From: Microbispora catharanthi
GTDB lineage: Bacteria > Actinomycetota > Actinomycetes > Streptosporangiales > Streptosporangiaceae
NCBI RefSeq assembly: GCF_006334915.2
Contig: NZ_VDMA02000004.1
Coordinates: 124,001 to 188,000, forward strand
Length of the DNA: 64,000 nucleotides
Reading direction: 5' to 3'
Part shown: in pieces, positions 8,317-16,196 of the stretch
Layout: every line of letters starts with the position of its first letter
How positions within the stretch are numbered: position 1 is the stretch's first letter
The notes under the pieces: model-generated
What the model was told of the DNA's origin: nothing
Databases searched by the model: none
The model's input: the letters and a program-made list of their open reading frames with translations, nothing else
Position numbers and translations under genes: made by a program

Positions 8317-10143
8317 GTGCGCTGGCTCACTCTGGTCCTGGGCGTGGCGATTCTCGCCGGCGTCGCATCAGTGGTGATCGTTTTTCGCGACGGGAGCACC
8401 GGCTCCGGCACCGCCAGCGCCGGGCAGACCGCCCCCTCGACCCCCGTGGTCGGGTCGCCGACGCACAGCGAGTTCACCGACCCCTGCGGGACGTTCGAGA
8501 CCGTGGCGACCACGCCGTACGCCGTGAGCGGCTACTGGCTGATCCCGACCTCCGACCCCTGCACCTGGCGGCGTCAGCTGGAGGCCATCCACCGCCTCGG
8601 CGGGGACACGGTCGTGCGCCTCGGCTTCGGCCTGTCGCCGCGCGAGACCGACGACGAGGGCCAGGTCCTGGAGACGTCGACTCCCGAGGGCAAGGACCCC
8701 AAGCCCGACGCCAGGTACGCCCGCTGCGTCGAGAACGGGGTGTCCTGCATGAAGGCGGCGGAGAAGGATCTCCAGGCGGCCAACGCGGGCAACAGCATCA
8801 CGAGGACGTACGTCTACCGCACCGACGAGCGGTTCGGCCCCGGCATCCTCCGCTGCCCGCAGATGGAGCACGAGGTCGTCGTGGGGGACGCCGTCTTCTT
8901 CCGGCTCCTCGCGCCCGAGGACGGCTCGGACGACCCCACGTGCGACTTCACCCGCGAGGGGCGCGGCTACCACCTGATCCTCGTGTCGGCGGGCGTCAAG
9001 GACAGCCTCAGCGAACTGCTCGACCTCGGCGACCGGTTCGGCATCAAGGTCTTCCCCGCCCTGCCGCTCGCGCCGCGCGACCCCGAGGAGTCCACCCGGG
9101 CCGACCCCCGCCACATCGGCACGCTCACCACGCTGACCCGGCGGATCCTGCAGGACTACGGCGACCGCTTCAAGGGCCGTGAGTCGCTGGGCGGCGTCTA
9201 CCAGCCGTTCGAGCTGCAGCTGCGGGACTGGCCCGACCCGAGCAAGGTCCAGACGCTCCAGGTGTACGCCGAGCAGCACTCGATCGTCGAACAGGAACTG
9301 CCGGACAAGCCGATCCTGGTGAGCCCGTACATCGACAGCCGCAGGCGGGTGAAGTACACCTCCACGCCCACCCAGGTGGCCCAGGGCTTCAAGGCCCTCG
9401 CGCGCACCGGGGTGGAGATCATCGCGCCGCAGGACGGCCGGGGCACGGGCAAGGTCGGCCTGTTCTGGCCCAACTGGAAGAACAAGCCGGTGGACGACAG
9501 CCTCAAGCCGGTCGTCGGGGAGAGCACGTACGCCACGGCCTACTACGGCAGCACCCGTGACTACTACCGCGCGATGTCGCTGGCCCGCCAGGAGCTGGTC
9601 CAGGAGGGCGTCCAGGTGGAGCTGTGGGCCAACGTCGAGGCGTTCGAGCCGTCCACCTCGACGGAGACCTGCGGCCGTCAGGGCACCCGCGGGCGCACCG
9701 ACAAGCCCAGGCTGGACAGACAGGTGACGCTCGCCGCGCCGTACGTGTCGAAGATCATCTCGTACATGTGGAGCGACTTCTTCACCTGCGGCTCGCCGTC
9801 GCTGTCGGAGGAGATCGCGGCGGACTGGGACCGCCCGATCCCGATCGAGGTGCAGCGGCGCGCGCGGCAGATCCAGGACGGCCTGGAGATCCGGGGCTAC
9901 CACCTCGGCTCGGCCAAGGTCACGCTGAGCTGGTCGGGCCTGGACACGCCGCGAGTCGTCGACGCGGCCACAGTGGGCTGGTACGACAGCACGCCGATCC
10001 AGGGGCTGCCGGCGGGCACGGAGAAGATCTGGATCCCGGTGGACTGGGCCACGGTCCCCGACGACGTGTGGATACGGGTGGAGGTCAGCTCCGCCGACGG
10101 CAGGAAGTCCGCCGAGCCGGTCTTCTACCACAACACCGGCTGA
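8317..10143 (+). CDS. Membrane-anchored DUF4434-like protein
   Basis: A 608-residue protein with one N-terminal hydrophobic segment (residues ~4-24: LTLVLGVAILAGVASVVIVF), a Ser/Thr/Gly-rich linker and a large extracytoplasmic domain. The core (LEAIHRLGGDTVVRLGFG, then FPALPLAPRD, KPILVSPYIDSRRR, GVEIIAPQDGRGTG, VELWANVEAFEP) resembles the TIM-barrel DUF4434 family, thought to be glycoside-hydrolase-like; the C-terminal ~120 residues form a beta domain. It follows the glycosyltransferase operon after 142 nt and probably trims, binds or exports the same polysaccharide. Assignment is from pattern recognition; activity is not established for the family. Confidence 0.65.
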   Translation: MRWLTLVLGVAILAGVASVVIVFRDGSTGSGTASAGQTAPSTPVVGSPTHSEFTDPCGTFETVATTPYAVSGYWLIPTSDPCTWRRQLEAIHRLGGDTVVRLGFGLSPRETDDEGQVLETSTPEGKDPKPDARYARCVENGVSCMKAAEKDLQAANAGNSITRTYVYRTDERFGPGILRCPQMEHEVVVGDAVFFRLLAPEDGSDDPTCDFTREGRGYHLILVSAGVKDSLSELLDLGDRFGIKVFPALPLAPRDPEESTRADPRHIGTLTTLTRRILQDYGDRFKGRESLGGVYQPFELQLRDWPDPSKVQTLQVYAEQHSIVEQELPDKPILVSPYIDSRRRVKYTSTPTQVAQGFKALARTGVEIIAPQDGRGTGKVGLFWPNWKNKPVDDSLKPVVGESTYATAYYGSTRDYYRAMSLARQELVQEGVQVELWANVEAFEPSTSTETCGRQGTRGRTDKPRLDRQVTLAAPYVSKIISYMWSDFFTCGSPSLSEEIAADWDRPIPIEVQRRARQIQDGLEIRGYHLGSAKVTLSWSGLDTPRVVDAATVGWYDSTPIQGLPAGTEKIWIPVDWATVPDDVWIRVEVSSADGRKSAEPVFYHNTG

Positions 10144-10396
10144 CCGCCCCCTGATCGAGCCGCTCCGTTCCCCGGTCCGTCCCCCACGTCGTGCCGGAGG
10201 CGCGCGATGAGCACGGCCAGGCAATGTGCGTGCAAGGAACGGACAATGCCGCGGCGGGGCGTCCGTGTGGCGGGCGCCGCCCGCTGATCTCCTTTGCCTG
10301 CGCCGCCGCCGAAGGCGGAGCGACGGTTGACCCCGTCCACGCCGGCATCGAATGCCCGCCGCACAGGGCATCCGACGATCGACAAGGAGACCGCCC
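10144..10396. other. Intergenic region, no gene seen
   Basis: About 250 nt without a credible reading frame. It contains a short GC hairpin (GCGGGC-GCC-GCCCGC near 10270) and TTGACC at about 10326, a possible -35 element for the secreted protein gene downstream. Confidence 0.4.
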
Positions 10397-10981
10397 ATGA
10401 ACCGACTCCGTCACCTGCCCGCCGGTCTCGCGGCGGGCGCGCTGGTGGCCGCGATGGCCCTGGCCGTCCCCGCGGCCACCGCCGCCCAGGCCGCGAGCGG
10501 GCGTGCGAACGTCGTCACCGCGCTCGACTACAACAGCACGGGCTGGGCATACCGTCAGGTGCCCTCCACGACCCAGGTGCCGGGCTTCGCCCAGCGGGGA
10601 TTCGACGACAGCGCCTGGCCGAGGGGGCAGGCGGGCTTCGGCACCACCAACGGGACCTGCTCGTGGAACAACCAGGCCAACGTCAAGACCCCGTGGGCGG
10701 TCGACACCGACATCCTGGTGCGCCACTGGCTGCACCTGCCGCGTGACGCGCAGGCCGTGCGCATCCAGGGCACGGTGGACAACGACGCGCAGGTCTACTT
10801 CAACGGCCAACTCGTGCAGAGCGTCAAGAGCGGCGCGTGCGCCGCCGGGGCGATCGACGTCGTGGTGCCCGCGACCTACCTCGACTGCTGCAACCTGCTC
10901 GCCGTACGCGGCCACGACGCCGGCGTGGCGGCCTATCTGAACCTCCGGGTGACCTACGTCAAGCCCACCCAGGCGCTTTGA
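10397..10981 (+). CDS. Secreted beta-sandwich protein (galactose-binding-like)
   Basis: A 194-residue protein with a clear Sec signal peptide (residues 1-~34, ending ATAAQAAS). The mature part, with GWAYRQVP, GFDDSAWPRGQAGFG, ILVRHWLHLP, DNDAQVYFNGQLV and LLAVRGHDAG, matches the jelly-roll carbohydrate-binding fold found as an accessory domain in glycosidases. Here it stands alone, with cysteines that may pair outside the cell. Start ATG 10397 has AAGGAG 6-7 nt upstream. A 13-bp hairpin after the stop probably ends the transcript. Its place in a polysaccharide cluster suggests glycan binding; this is inference. Confidence 0.7.
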   Translation: MNRLRHLPAGLAAGALVAAMALAVPAATAAQAASGRANVVTALDYNSTGWAYRQVPSTTQVPGFAQRGFDDSAWPRGQAGFGTTNGTCSWNNQANVKTPWAVDTDILVRHWLHLPRDAQAVRIQGTVDNDAQVYFNGQLVQSVKSGACAAGAIDVVVPATYLDCCNLLAVRGHDAGVAAYLNLRVTYVKPTQAL

Positions 10982-10994
10982 CGTTCCCGGCGGT

Positions 10995-11046
10995 GCGTCG
11001 CCCGGCATCGGCCGCGCTGTGCAGGTCGCGCTGTGCCGGGCGACGC
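10995..11046 (+). terminator. Hairpin after secreted beta-sandwich gene
   Basis: GCGTCGCCCGGCA pairs perfectly with TGCCGGGCGACGC across a 26-nt loop, starting 14 nt after the stop codon. There is no U-tract, as usual in high-GC actinobacteria. Confidence 0.55.
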
Positions 11047-11151
11047 CCGGGGACACGAATCCCGGTTCCGGGGATGTGGATCGGTGGTGAAGCTCCCGCG
11101 AGGGGCCGGGCCGGCTGACTCCGGACGGCCCGAGCCGCGGCCCGCGTCCTG

Positions 11152-11157
11152 TAGCGT
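11152..11157 (+). promoter_or_regulatory. -10 box TAGCGT of a leaderless promoter
   Basis: TAGCGT is followed by 7 nt and the ATG at 11165; there is no Shine-Dalgarno sequence. It decides the start of the Nudix-type regulator. Confidence 0.55.
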
Positions 11158-11164
11158 GCTGGAC

Positions 11165-11821
11165 ATGATCCCGCGTATCCCGGTCAGCGTGGATCTTGTC
11201 GTGCTCACCGTCAGGTCCCAGCAGCTCAGCGCCCTCGTCTGGCGGCGCGACCGGCCGCCGTACGAGGGCAGGTGGGCGCTTTCCGGCGGTTTCATCAAGC
11301 TGGAGGAGGACCTTCCCGCCGCGGCGGCCCGCGTGCTCGCCGAACGGGCCGGCCTTCCCGGGGCGCCGGTCCATCTGGAGCAACTCCAGACCTACGGCTA
11401 TCCGGACCGCGATCCGCGCCAGCGGGTCGTCAGCGTGGCCTACCTGGGCCTCGCCCCCGACCTGCCCGCGTCCACCGAGGCCCACATGAGCTGGCAGCCG
11501 GTGGCCGAGCTGACGCAGATGGCCTTCGACCACCGCAGGATCATGCTCGACGGCGTGGAGCGGGCCAGGGGCAAGCTCGAATACACCTCGCTCGGCGCCG
11601 CGTTCTGCCCGCCCGAGTTCACCGTCGCCGAGTTGCGCCGCGTCTACGAGATCGTCTGGGGACGTCCGCTCGACCCGCGCAACTTCCACAGGAAGGTCAC
11701 CAAGACGGAGGGCTTCCTCGTGTCCACCGGGCGCACCACGACCCGGGACGGCGGACGTCCCGCCATGCTCTACCGCCGGGGCCCCGCCGTGCTGCTGCAC
11801 CCGCCCATGCTGCGCACCTGA
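11165..11821 (+). CDS. NrtR-like Nudix-fold transcriptional regulator
   Basis: A 218-residue protein. Residues ~5-140 form a Nudix domain, but the Nudix box is degenerate: after GGFIKLEED the helix reads ARVLAERAGL, so the REUxEE metal-binding acids are largely lost. Residues ~150-218 (YEIVWGRPLDPRNFHRKV, then MLYRRG) match the C-terminal winged helix of NrtR/NadQ-type regulators, which sense ADP-ribose or related nucleotides and control NAD metabolism. No NAD gene is adjacent, so the target is unknown. ATG 11165 is chosen because of the leaderless -10 box; earlier in-frame codons have no support. Confidence 0.8.
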   Translation: MIPRIPVSVDLVVLTVRSQQLSALVWRRDRPPYEGRWALSGGFIKLEEDLPAAAARVLAERAGLPGAPVHLEQLQTYGYPDRDPRQRVVSVAYLGLAPDLPASTEAHMSWQPVAELTQMAFDHRRIMLDGVERARGKLEYTSLGAAFCPPEFTVAELRRVYEIVWGRPLDPRNFHRKVTKTEGFLVSTGRTTTRDGGRPAMLYRRGPAVLLHPPMLRT

Positions 11822-11829
11822 TCGACCGC

Positions 11830-11847
11830 GCCCGGCGGGGGCCGGGC
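11830..11847 (+). terminator. Short GC hairpin after the Nudix-type regulator
   Basis: GCCCGGC, a 4-nt G loop and GCCGGGC begin 9 nt after the stop codon. Confidence 0.45.
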
Positions 11848-11902
11848 CGCACGCTACACCACCAACGCCGGATTAATCCCGACTCACAGGGATCTTTCAG
11901 GA

Positions 11903-11908
11903 TATATT
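11903..11908 (+). promoter_or_regulatory. -10 box TATATT of a leaderless promoter
   Basis: TATATT is separated by 7 nt from the ATG at 11916, in an AT-rich patch that stands out from its surroundings. Confidence 0.5.
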
Positions 11909-11915
11909 CCGGCCT

Positions 11916-13133
11916 ATGCTGGCTGCGGCCCCCCGCATCACCGATGCGCCGGCCATTCCCCCTGGACCGTCCCGGCTGCGCGTGCTCGACCTTCTGCGGT
12001 TCTGCGCGGCACTCGGCGTCGTCCTTTTCCATTTCGGCGAGACGCGCGCCTGGGGCACGCCCAACGCCTTCCCCGCGCTGAGCATGGCGACCATGTTCGG
12101 CGTGTACGGCGTGCGCCTGTTCTTCCTGATCAGCGGCTTCGTGATCCTGATGAGCGCCTGGGGCCGCACGCCGGGCCACTTCGCGGCGTCGCGGATCGCC
12201 CGGCTGTTCCCGGCGTACTGGGCGAGCGTGCTCGTCCTGGGCGGCCTGGCCGTCGGCGGCCTGATCACCGACCACCGGCCGAGCCTCACCGAACTGCTGG
12301 CCAACATGACGATGCTCCAGCACGGCTTCGCCGTACGCGACCTGGAGATCGTCTACTGGACGCTATGGCAGGAACTGGTCTTCTACGCCCTCATCGCCTG
12401 CCTCGCGGCCGTGGGGATCACCTACCGCCGGTGCCTGGCGTTCATGGGGGCGTGGGTGCTGCTGCTGGCGATCGCCGACCGGGTGAACGCCGACCTGCTG
12501 CAGGCGGTGCTCGTCCCGTTCAGCGCGCCCTACTTCATCGCGGGGATGGCCCTCTTTCTCGTCCACCGCTTCGGCGGGTCGCTGTTCCCCTGGCTGTTCG
12601 TGGGCGTGGGCTGGATCCTCGCGCTCTACACGGCGCTGGGCGAGGGACCACCGGCGATCCGGAGATACGGGCAGGCGCTGGGCTCGGCGCTCGTGGTGGG
12701 CGTGATCTCGCTGATCTTCCTGGTGATGATCCTCGTGGCGGTCGGCGCGTTCGACCGGATCGACTGGCGGTGGCTCACCTTCCTCGGCGCGCTGACCTAT
12801 CCGCTCTACCTTTTCCACCACCACGTCGGGTTCCTGCTGATCCAGTGGCTCCACCCGGTGCTGGGCAACCGCCTCACGCTCCCGCTGGCCGTGGCCGCCG
12901 CGCTCGTGGTCGCGTACGGCGTGCACCGGCTGGTCGAGCGGCCCCTGCAGCCCCGGATGCGAGCGGCCCTGGACCGCTCGCTCACGGCCGACGCCGGTCT
13001 CGTCCCCCTGACGGAGACGGCGGTCGCCTCTCCCATGTCGACGGTGCCTCCGCCGGTGTCACTGCCGCCGGGCGCGCCGGCGCCCTACGCGGAGACGACG
13101 CCCGGGGCCGGTTACTTGCCGCGGGGCGGGTAG
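11916..13133 (+). CDS. Acyltransferase 3 family membrane protein
   Basis: A 405-residue integral membrane protein of the OafA/YrhL O-acyltransferase family, which acetylates or acylates surface sugars. The family start is visible: LRVLDLLRFCAALGVVLFHFGE with the catalytic His, then GVYGVRLFFLISGFVIL and ARLFPAYWASV. About ten hydrophobic helices follow, with TYPLYLFHHHVGFLL near residue 295. The last ~60 residues are a Pro/Ala-rich cytoplasmic tail. Leaderless start. It overlaps the convergent deacetylase gene by 22 nt at the 3' ends. Context points to acylation of the polysaccharide made by this cluster. Confidence 0.9.
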   Translation: MLAAAPRITDAPAIPPGPSRLRVLDLLRFCAALGVVLFHFGETRAWGTPNAFPALSMATMFGVYGVRLFFLISGFVILMSAWGRTPGHFAASRIARLFPAYWASVLVLGGLAVGGLITDHRPSLTELLANMTMLQHGFAVRDLEIVYWTLWQELVFYALIACLAAVGITYRRCLAFMGAWVLLLAIADRVNADLLQAVLVPFSAPYFIAGMALFLVHRFGGSLFPWLFVGVGWILALYTALGEGPPAIRRYGQALGSALVVGVISLIFLVMILVAVGAFDRIDWRWLTFLGALTYPLYLFHHHVGFLLIQWLHPVLGNRLTLPLAVAAALVVAYGVHRLVERPLQPRMRAALDRSLTADAGLVPLTETAVASPMSTVPPPVSLPPGAPAPYAETTPGAGYLPRGG

Positions 13134-13885
13134 ACCTCGCCGGGGCGCAGTTTGCGGCCCTGCAGCAGGGTCGTCAGCGTGACGAACTTGTAGTGCTGCT
13201 TCTCCAGCGCGGTGAGCACGCCGGGCATGGCCTTGACCGTCTCGGGGACGATGTCGTGCAGCAGGATCACGCCGTTGCGCTTGGCGAGCTTCAACGTGCG
13301 CTGGGCGATCACCTTGGTGTCGCGGGCCTGCCAGTCGAGCGTGGACCCCGTCCACAGGATCTGCGGCAGCCCCAGATCGGCCATGAGACTCGCGATCCTG
13401 GAGTCGGTCGCGCCGTTCGGCGGGCGCATGTAGTCCGGCATCTTGCCGATCGTCTGATTGATGATGTTCGAGGTGCTCGAGACCTCTTCGAACACCTCAC
13501 CGTCGGACAGTTCGGTGAGCGAGGGGTGGGTCCAGGTGTGGTTGCCGATGTCGTGCCCCTCCTCGTAGATCCGCCGGGTGAGCTCGGGACGGTAGGCCAC
13601 CTTCCTGCCGAGCAGGAAGAAGGTGGCCTTCGCCTTGTGCTTCTTCAGCGTGTCGAGCAGCGCCGGGGTGTAGGGCCAGGGGCCGTCGTCGAAGGTGAGG
13701 GCGATGCACTTGTACCGGGCGCAGTAGGGCTCGTCCTTCTTCTTCACCCCGGCCGGGGTCGCGGCCTTCGCGCTCACGGCCGCCGCCTCGGCGGTCGCGG
13801 CGGTCGCGGGCCCGGCCGCGGTGGGGACGACGCACACGCCGGCGGCGCAGGCACCGGCCATCACGATTCTTGCTTTCCGCCACAT
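13112..13885 (-). CDS. Secreted polysaccharide deacetylase (NodB/CE4)
   Basis: A 257-residue protein with an N-terminal signal sequence (WRKARIVMAGACAAGVCVV) and a CE4 domain from about residue 60. CE4 motifs are present: LTFDDGPWPYTP (motif 1, both Asp), GHDIGNHTWTHPSL (motif 2, both metal-binding His), MRPPNGATD (motif 3), STLDWQA (motif 4) and ILLHDI (motif 5). Metal ligands are intact, so it should remove N-acetyl groups from extracellular GlcNAc-containing glycan. ATG 13885 gives a normal signal peptide and has TAAGAT 8 nt upstream; longer in-frame starts would bury the signal. It lies directly downstream of the kinase/GH6 gene on the same strand. Confidence 0.92.
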   Translation of the reverse strand: MWRKARIVMAGACAAGVCVVPTAAGPATAATAEAAAVSAKAATPAGVKKKDEPYCARYKCIALTFDDGPWPYTPALLDTLKKHKAKATFFLLGRKVAYRPELTRRIYEEGHDIGNHTWTHPSLTELSDGEVFEEVSSTSNIINQTIGKMPDYMRPPNGATDSRIASLMADLGLPQILWTGSTLDWQARDTKVIAQRTLKLAKRNGVILLHDIVPETVKAMPGVLTALEKQHYKFVTLTTLLQGRKLRPGEVYPPRGK

Positions 13886-13893
13886 GTCGCTGG

Positions 13894-13899
13894 ATCTTA
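13894..13899 (-). promoter_or_regulatory. -10 box TAAGAT before the deacetylase
   Basis: On the minus strand TAAGAT stands 8 nt before the ATG at 13885, without a ribosome-binding site. Confidence 0.45.
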
Positions 13900-13977
13900 G
13901 TGCTTGCCTTCGAACCCGAAATTCCGGATTCCCGACGAACGACCCGAACTGCCCGCACGCCGGGACTGAACCGCTCA

Positions 13978-16059
13978 TCAGAGGGGCGGAACGGCGTCCT
14001 TGGCCCGCTGGAGGGCGAGCTCGGGCCACCACGTGCCGCCGTAGGGCGGGACGACGCCGTACACCGGGTCAGTGGAGCCGCCCTCGCCGCGGTCGCACCG
14101 GTCGTCGGACATGCCGGCCGGCCGCACCCACAGGTACGCGTCCACGAGCGCGCTGCCGGTGCGGGTGGTCGGCCGTACGCCGGCGCCGCGTCCCGGCGGG
14201 TTGCACCAGTCCTGGGGGTCCTTGTACCTGCCCTCGGGCGGGGTCCACCCGCCCTTGCCGTTCCTGCTCGTGTCGATCACGAAGTGGGGGAGCCCGGCCG
14301 TCCCCGCGTCCGTGCCGACGTCGGCGCAGGCACGGCCGCGGCCCTGCGACTTGGTCTTCACGCAGGCGGCGAGGCGGGTGCCGTACGCGACGAGCTGGCC
14401 GGTCTTCTGGAATCCGGAGACGTTGAGGTAGAAGCCGTCCGCGTCGGTGATCCCGGCGTCGACCAGCCGAGTCGCGGCGACCTCCGGCGTCGGCCAGCCG
14501 TCGAGGCTGCCGTCGAGGTAGACGGCGGTGTTCGGCAGCGCGCCGAGCCGTTTGGCCGCCGCGGCGAGCATGCGCAGCCTGGCGCGCTGGTCGGCGGCGT
14601 CGCCCAGCGAGCAGTCCGGCGAGCCCGGCAACTCCGCGAGGCTGTTCGGCTCCAGCACGAACACCGCCTTGCGGTCGCCCACGGCCGACGCGAGCGCGTC
14701 GATCCAGGCGAGGTAGTCGGCCGAGTCCGCCGCGCCGCCGTCCTCGTTGCACGCGCGCAGCGGGATGTGGTCGGTGACGAAGACCGCGACCGCGTCCTGC
14801 CGCGCCGCGGCCTCCAGCGCGGCGCTCGCCGCACGGGCGGCCTCGACCGCGCTCGTCTGGCCGAGCCACACGGCCCTGGGCACCGCGGCCAGCTTCCGCA
14901 TCATCGCGGCGTCCCCGGCCCGCCCCGCCGCCTGCCAGACGTCCGCCTGGTGGGCCTCGTCGCCGGTCGGGCTCGCATAGAGCCGTGCGGCCTGCCCGCG
15001 CAGCGGGTTGCCGCCGGAGGCGCTCGCGGTGGTGCGCGCCGGCGGTTTCCCGGACGGCTCGGGGTCGCCGGACGACGCCACCTGGACGGCGACGACCACG
15101 CCCGCCGTGACCACGATGGCGGTGGCGGCGGCGGCGATCCCCACGCCCAGGCGCGACCGGCGGCCCGCCCCGCCCGACACGGCCGTGGGCGCTCCTCGCA
15201 CGCTCGGAGGCGCGGGCTCGGGCTCGGGCGCGGGCTCGATGGGCTCGTGGCCGGTCAGCATCTCGACCAGTCCCCGCGCGGTGGGACGCCGGGCCGGGTC
15301 CTTCGCCAGCGCCAGGTCGACGATCGACCGCAGCCGGGGGTCGAGGCCCGAGATGTGCGGGGGCTCGTGCAGCACCCGATAGAGGATGCTCGGGATCGAC
15401 CCGCCGCTGAACGGCGCCCGGCCCGAGGCGGTGTACGCCACCAGCGCGCCCCAGGCGAAGATGTCGGACGCCGGGGTCAGCCGGTCGCCCTTCGCCTGCT
15501 CGGGCGACATGAAGGACGGCGTTCCCGCGACGATGCCGCTGATGTCCGCGGTGGTGTCGGTGACCTGGGCGATGCCGAAATCGATGACCTTGGGACCGAC
15601 CGGCGACAGCAGCACGTTCGACGGCTTGAGGTCGCGGTGGATCACCCCCGCGCTGTGGATCGCCTGCAGGGCCACGGCCACGTTGACCGCCACCGCCTCC
15701 AGGCTCGACCCCGACAGCGGCCCGCGCTCCCGCACGACCTCCTGCAGGGTGGGCCCCGGGACGTACTCGGTGGCGAGGTAGGCGACGTCGCCGTCCAGCC
15801 CCGCGCCGAGGACGGCGGCGGTGCAGAAGCGGGCGACCCGCTGCGCGGCGGCGACCTCGCGCTGGAACCTGCGCCGGAAGTCGGGGTCGGCCGCCCACTG
15901 CGGGTGGATCACCTTGACCGCCGCGTCGCGGCCGTCGGCGTCCCGGCCGAGGTAGACCGTGCCCATGCCGCCCTGGCCGAGCCTGCCGACGATGCGGAAC
16001 GGTCCGATCCGCCGGGGATCGCCGTCCCGCGGTCCGTCGCCCTCCGCACCGCTCGTCAT
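13978..16059 (-). CDS. Transmembrane Ser/Thr kinase with extracellular GH6-like domain
   Basis: A 693-residue receptor-type kinase. Residues ~18-275 are a complete Hanks kinase: LGQGGMGTVYLG, AAVKVI lysine, HRDLKPSNVLL and VIDFGIAQ. A Pro/Glu linker and one transmembrane helix (~305-329) follow. Residues ~345-693 match glycoside hydrolase family 6 (cellulase): LYASP, YLAWIDALASAVGD, AVYLDGSLDGWPTPEV, GFYLNVSGFQ, HFVIDTSRNGKG, DWCNPPGRGAG and LWVRPAGMSDD. The general acid of the EPD signature is Asn (LEPNSLAEL, N472), and the first signature reads PLRAC, not P-x-RDC (A436); the C-terminal Asp (D652) is kept. A non-catalytic sugar sensor driving the kinase is the likely reading. The ATG has GGGGA 4 nt upstream. 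The next gene on the same strand is the deacetylase. Confidence 0.9.
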   Translation of the reverse strand: MTSGAEGDGPRDGDPRRIGPFRIVGRLGQGGMGTVYLGRDADGRDAAVKVIHPQWAADPDFRRRFQREVAAAQRVARFCTAAVLGAGLDGDVAYLATEYVPGPTLQEVVRERGPLSGSSLEAVAVNVAVALQAIHSAGVIHRDLKPSNVLLSPVGPKVIDFGIAQVTDTTADISGIVAGTPSFMSPEQAKGDRLTPASDIFAWGALVAYTASGRAPFSGGSIPSILYRVLHEPPHISGLDPRLRSIVDLALAKDPARRPTARGLVEMLTGHEPIEPAPEPEPAPPSVRGAPTAVSGGAGRRSRLGVGIAAAATAIVVTAGVVVAVQVASSGDPEPSGKPPARTTASASGGNPLRGQAARLYASPTGDEAHQADVWQAAGRAGDAAMMRKLAAVPRAVWLGQTSAVEAARAASAALEAAARQDAVAVFVTDHIPLRACNEDGGAADSADYLAWIDALASAVGDRKAVFVLEPNSLAELPGSPDCSLGDAADQRARLRMLAAAAKRLGALPNTAVYLDGSLDGWPTPEVAATRLVDAGITDADGFYLNVSGFQKTGQLVAYGTRLAACVKTKSQGRGRACADVGTDAGTAGLPHFVIDTSRNGKGGWTPPEGRYKDPQDWCNPPGRGAGVRPTTRTGSALVDAYLWVRPAGMSDDRCDRGEGGSTDPVYGVVPPYGGTWWPELALQRAKDAVPPL

Positions 16060-16088
16060 GCTCTCCCCGCTCGCCGGTTACCGCGCGA

Positions 16089-16094
16089 TCCTAA
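16089..16094 (-). promoter_or_regulatory. Candidate -10 box TAGGAT for the kinase/GH6 gene
   Basis: TAGGAT on the minus strand lies 29 nt before the ATG at 16059, leaving room for the GGGGA ribosome-binding site. No clear -35. Confidence 0.3.
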
Positions 16095-16196
16095 CCACGC
16101 GATCCCCGGCCCACCAGGGAGGTACAGCGGACGTCAAGGGCCTTGAAAGCGCCCCGGGACAAACTGCCCGCAACGACAGAGGAAAGGACCCCAGCC

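Noticed and set aside
16149-16196. Longer N-terminus of the small secreted protein
   Set aside because: Starting upstream at 16143 would put 18 polar residues before the signal peptide; the ATG at 16197 has a good ribosome-binding site.
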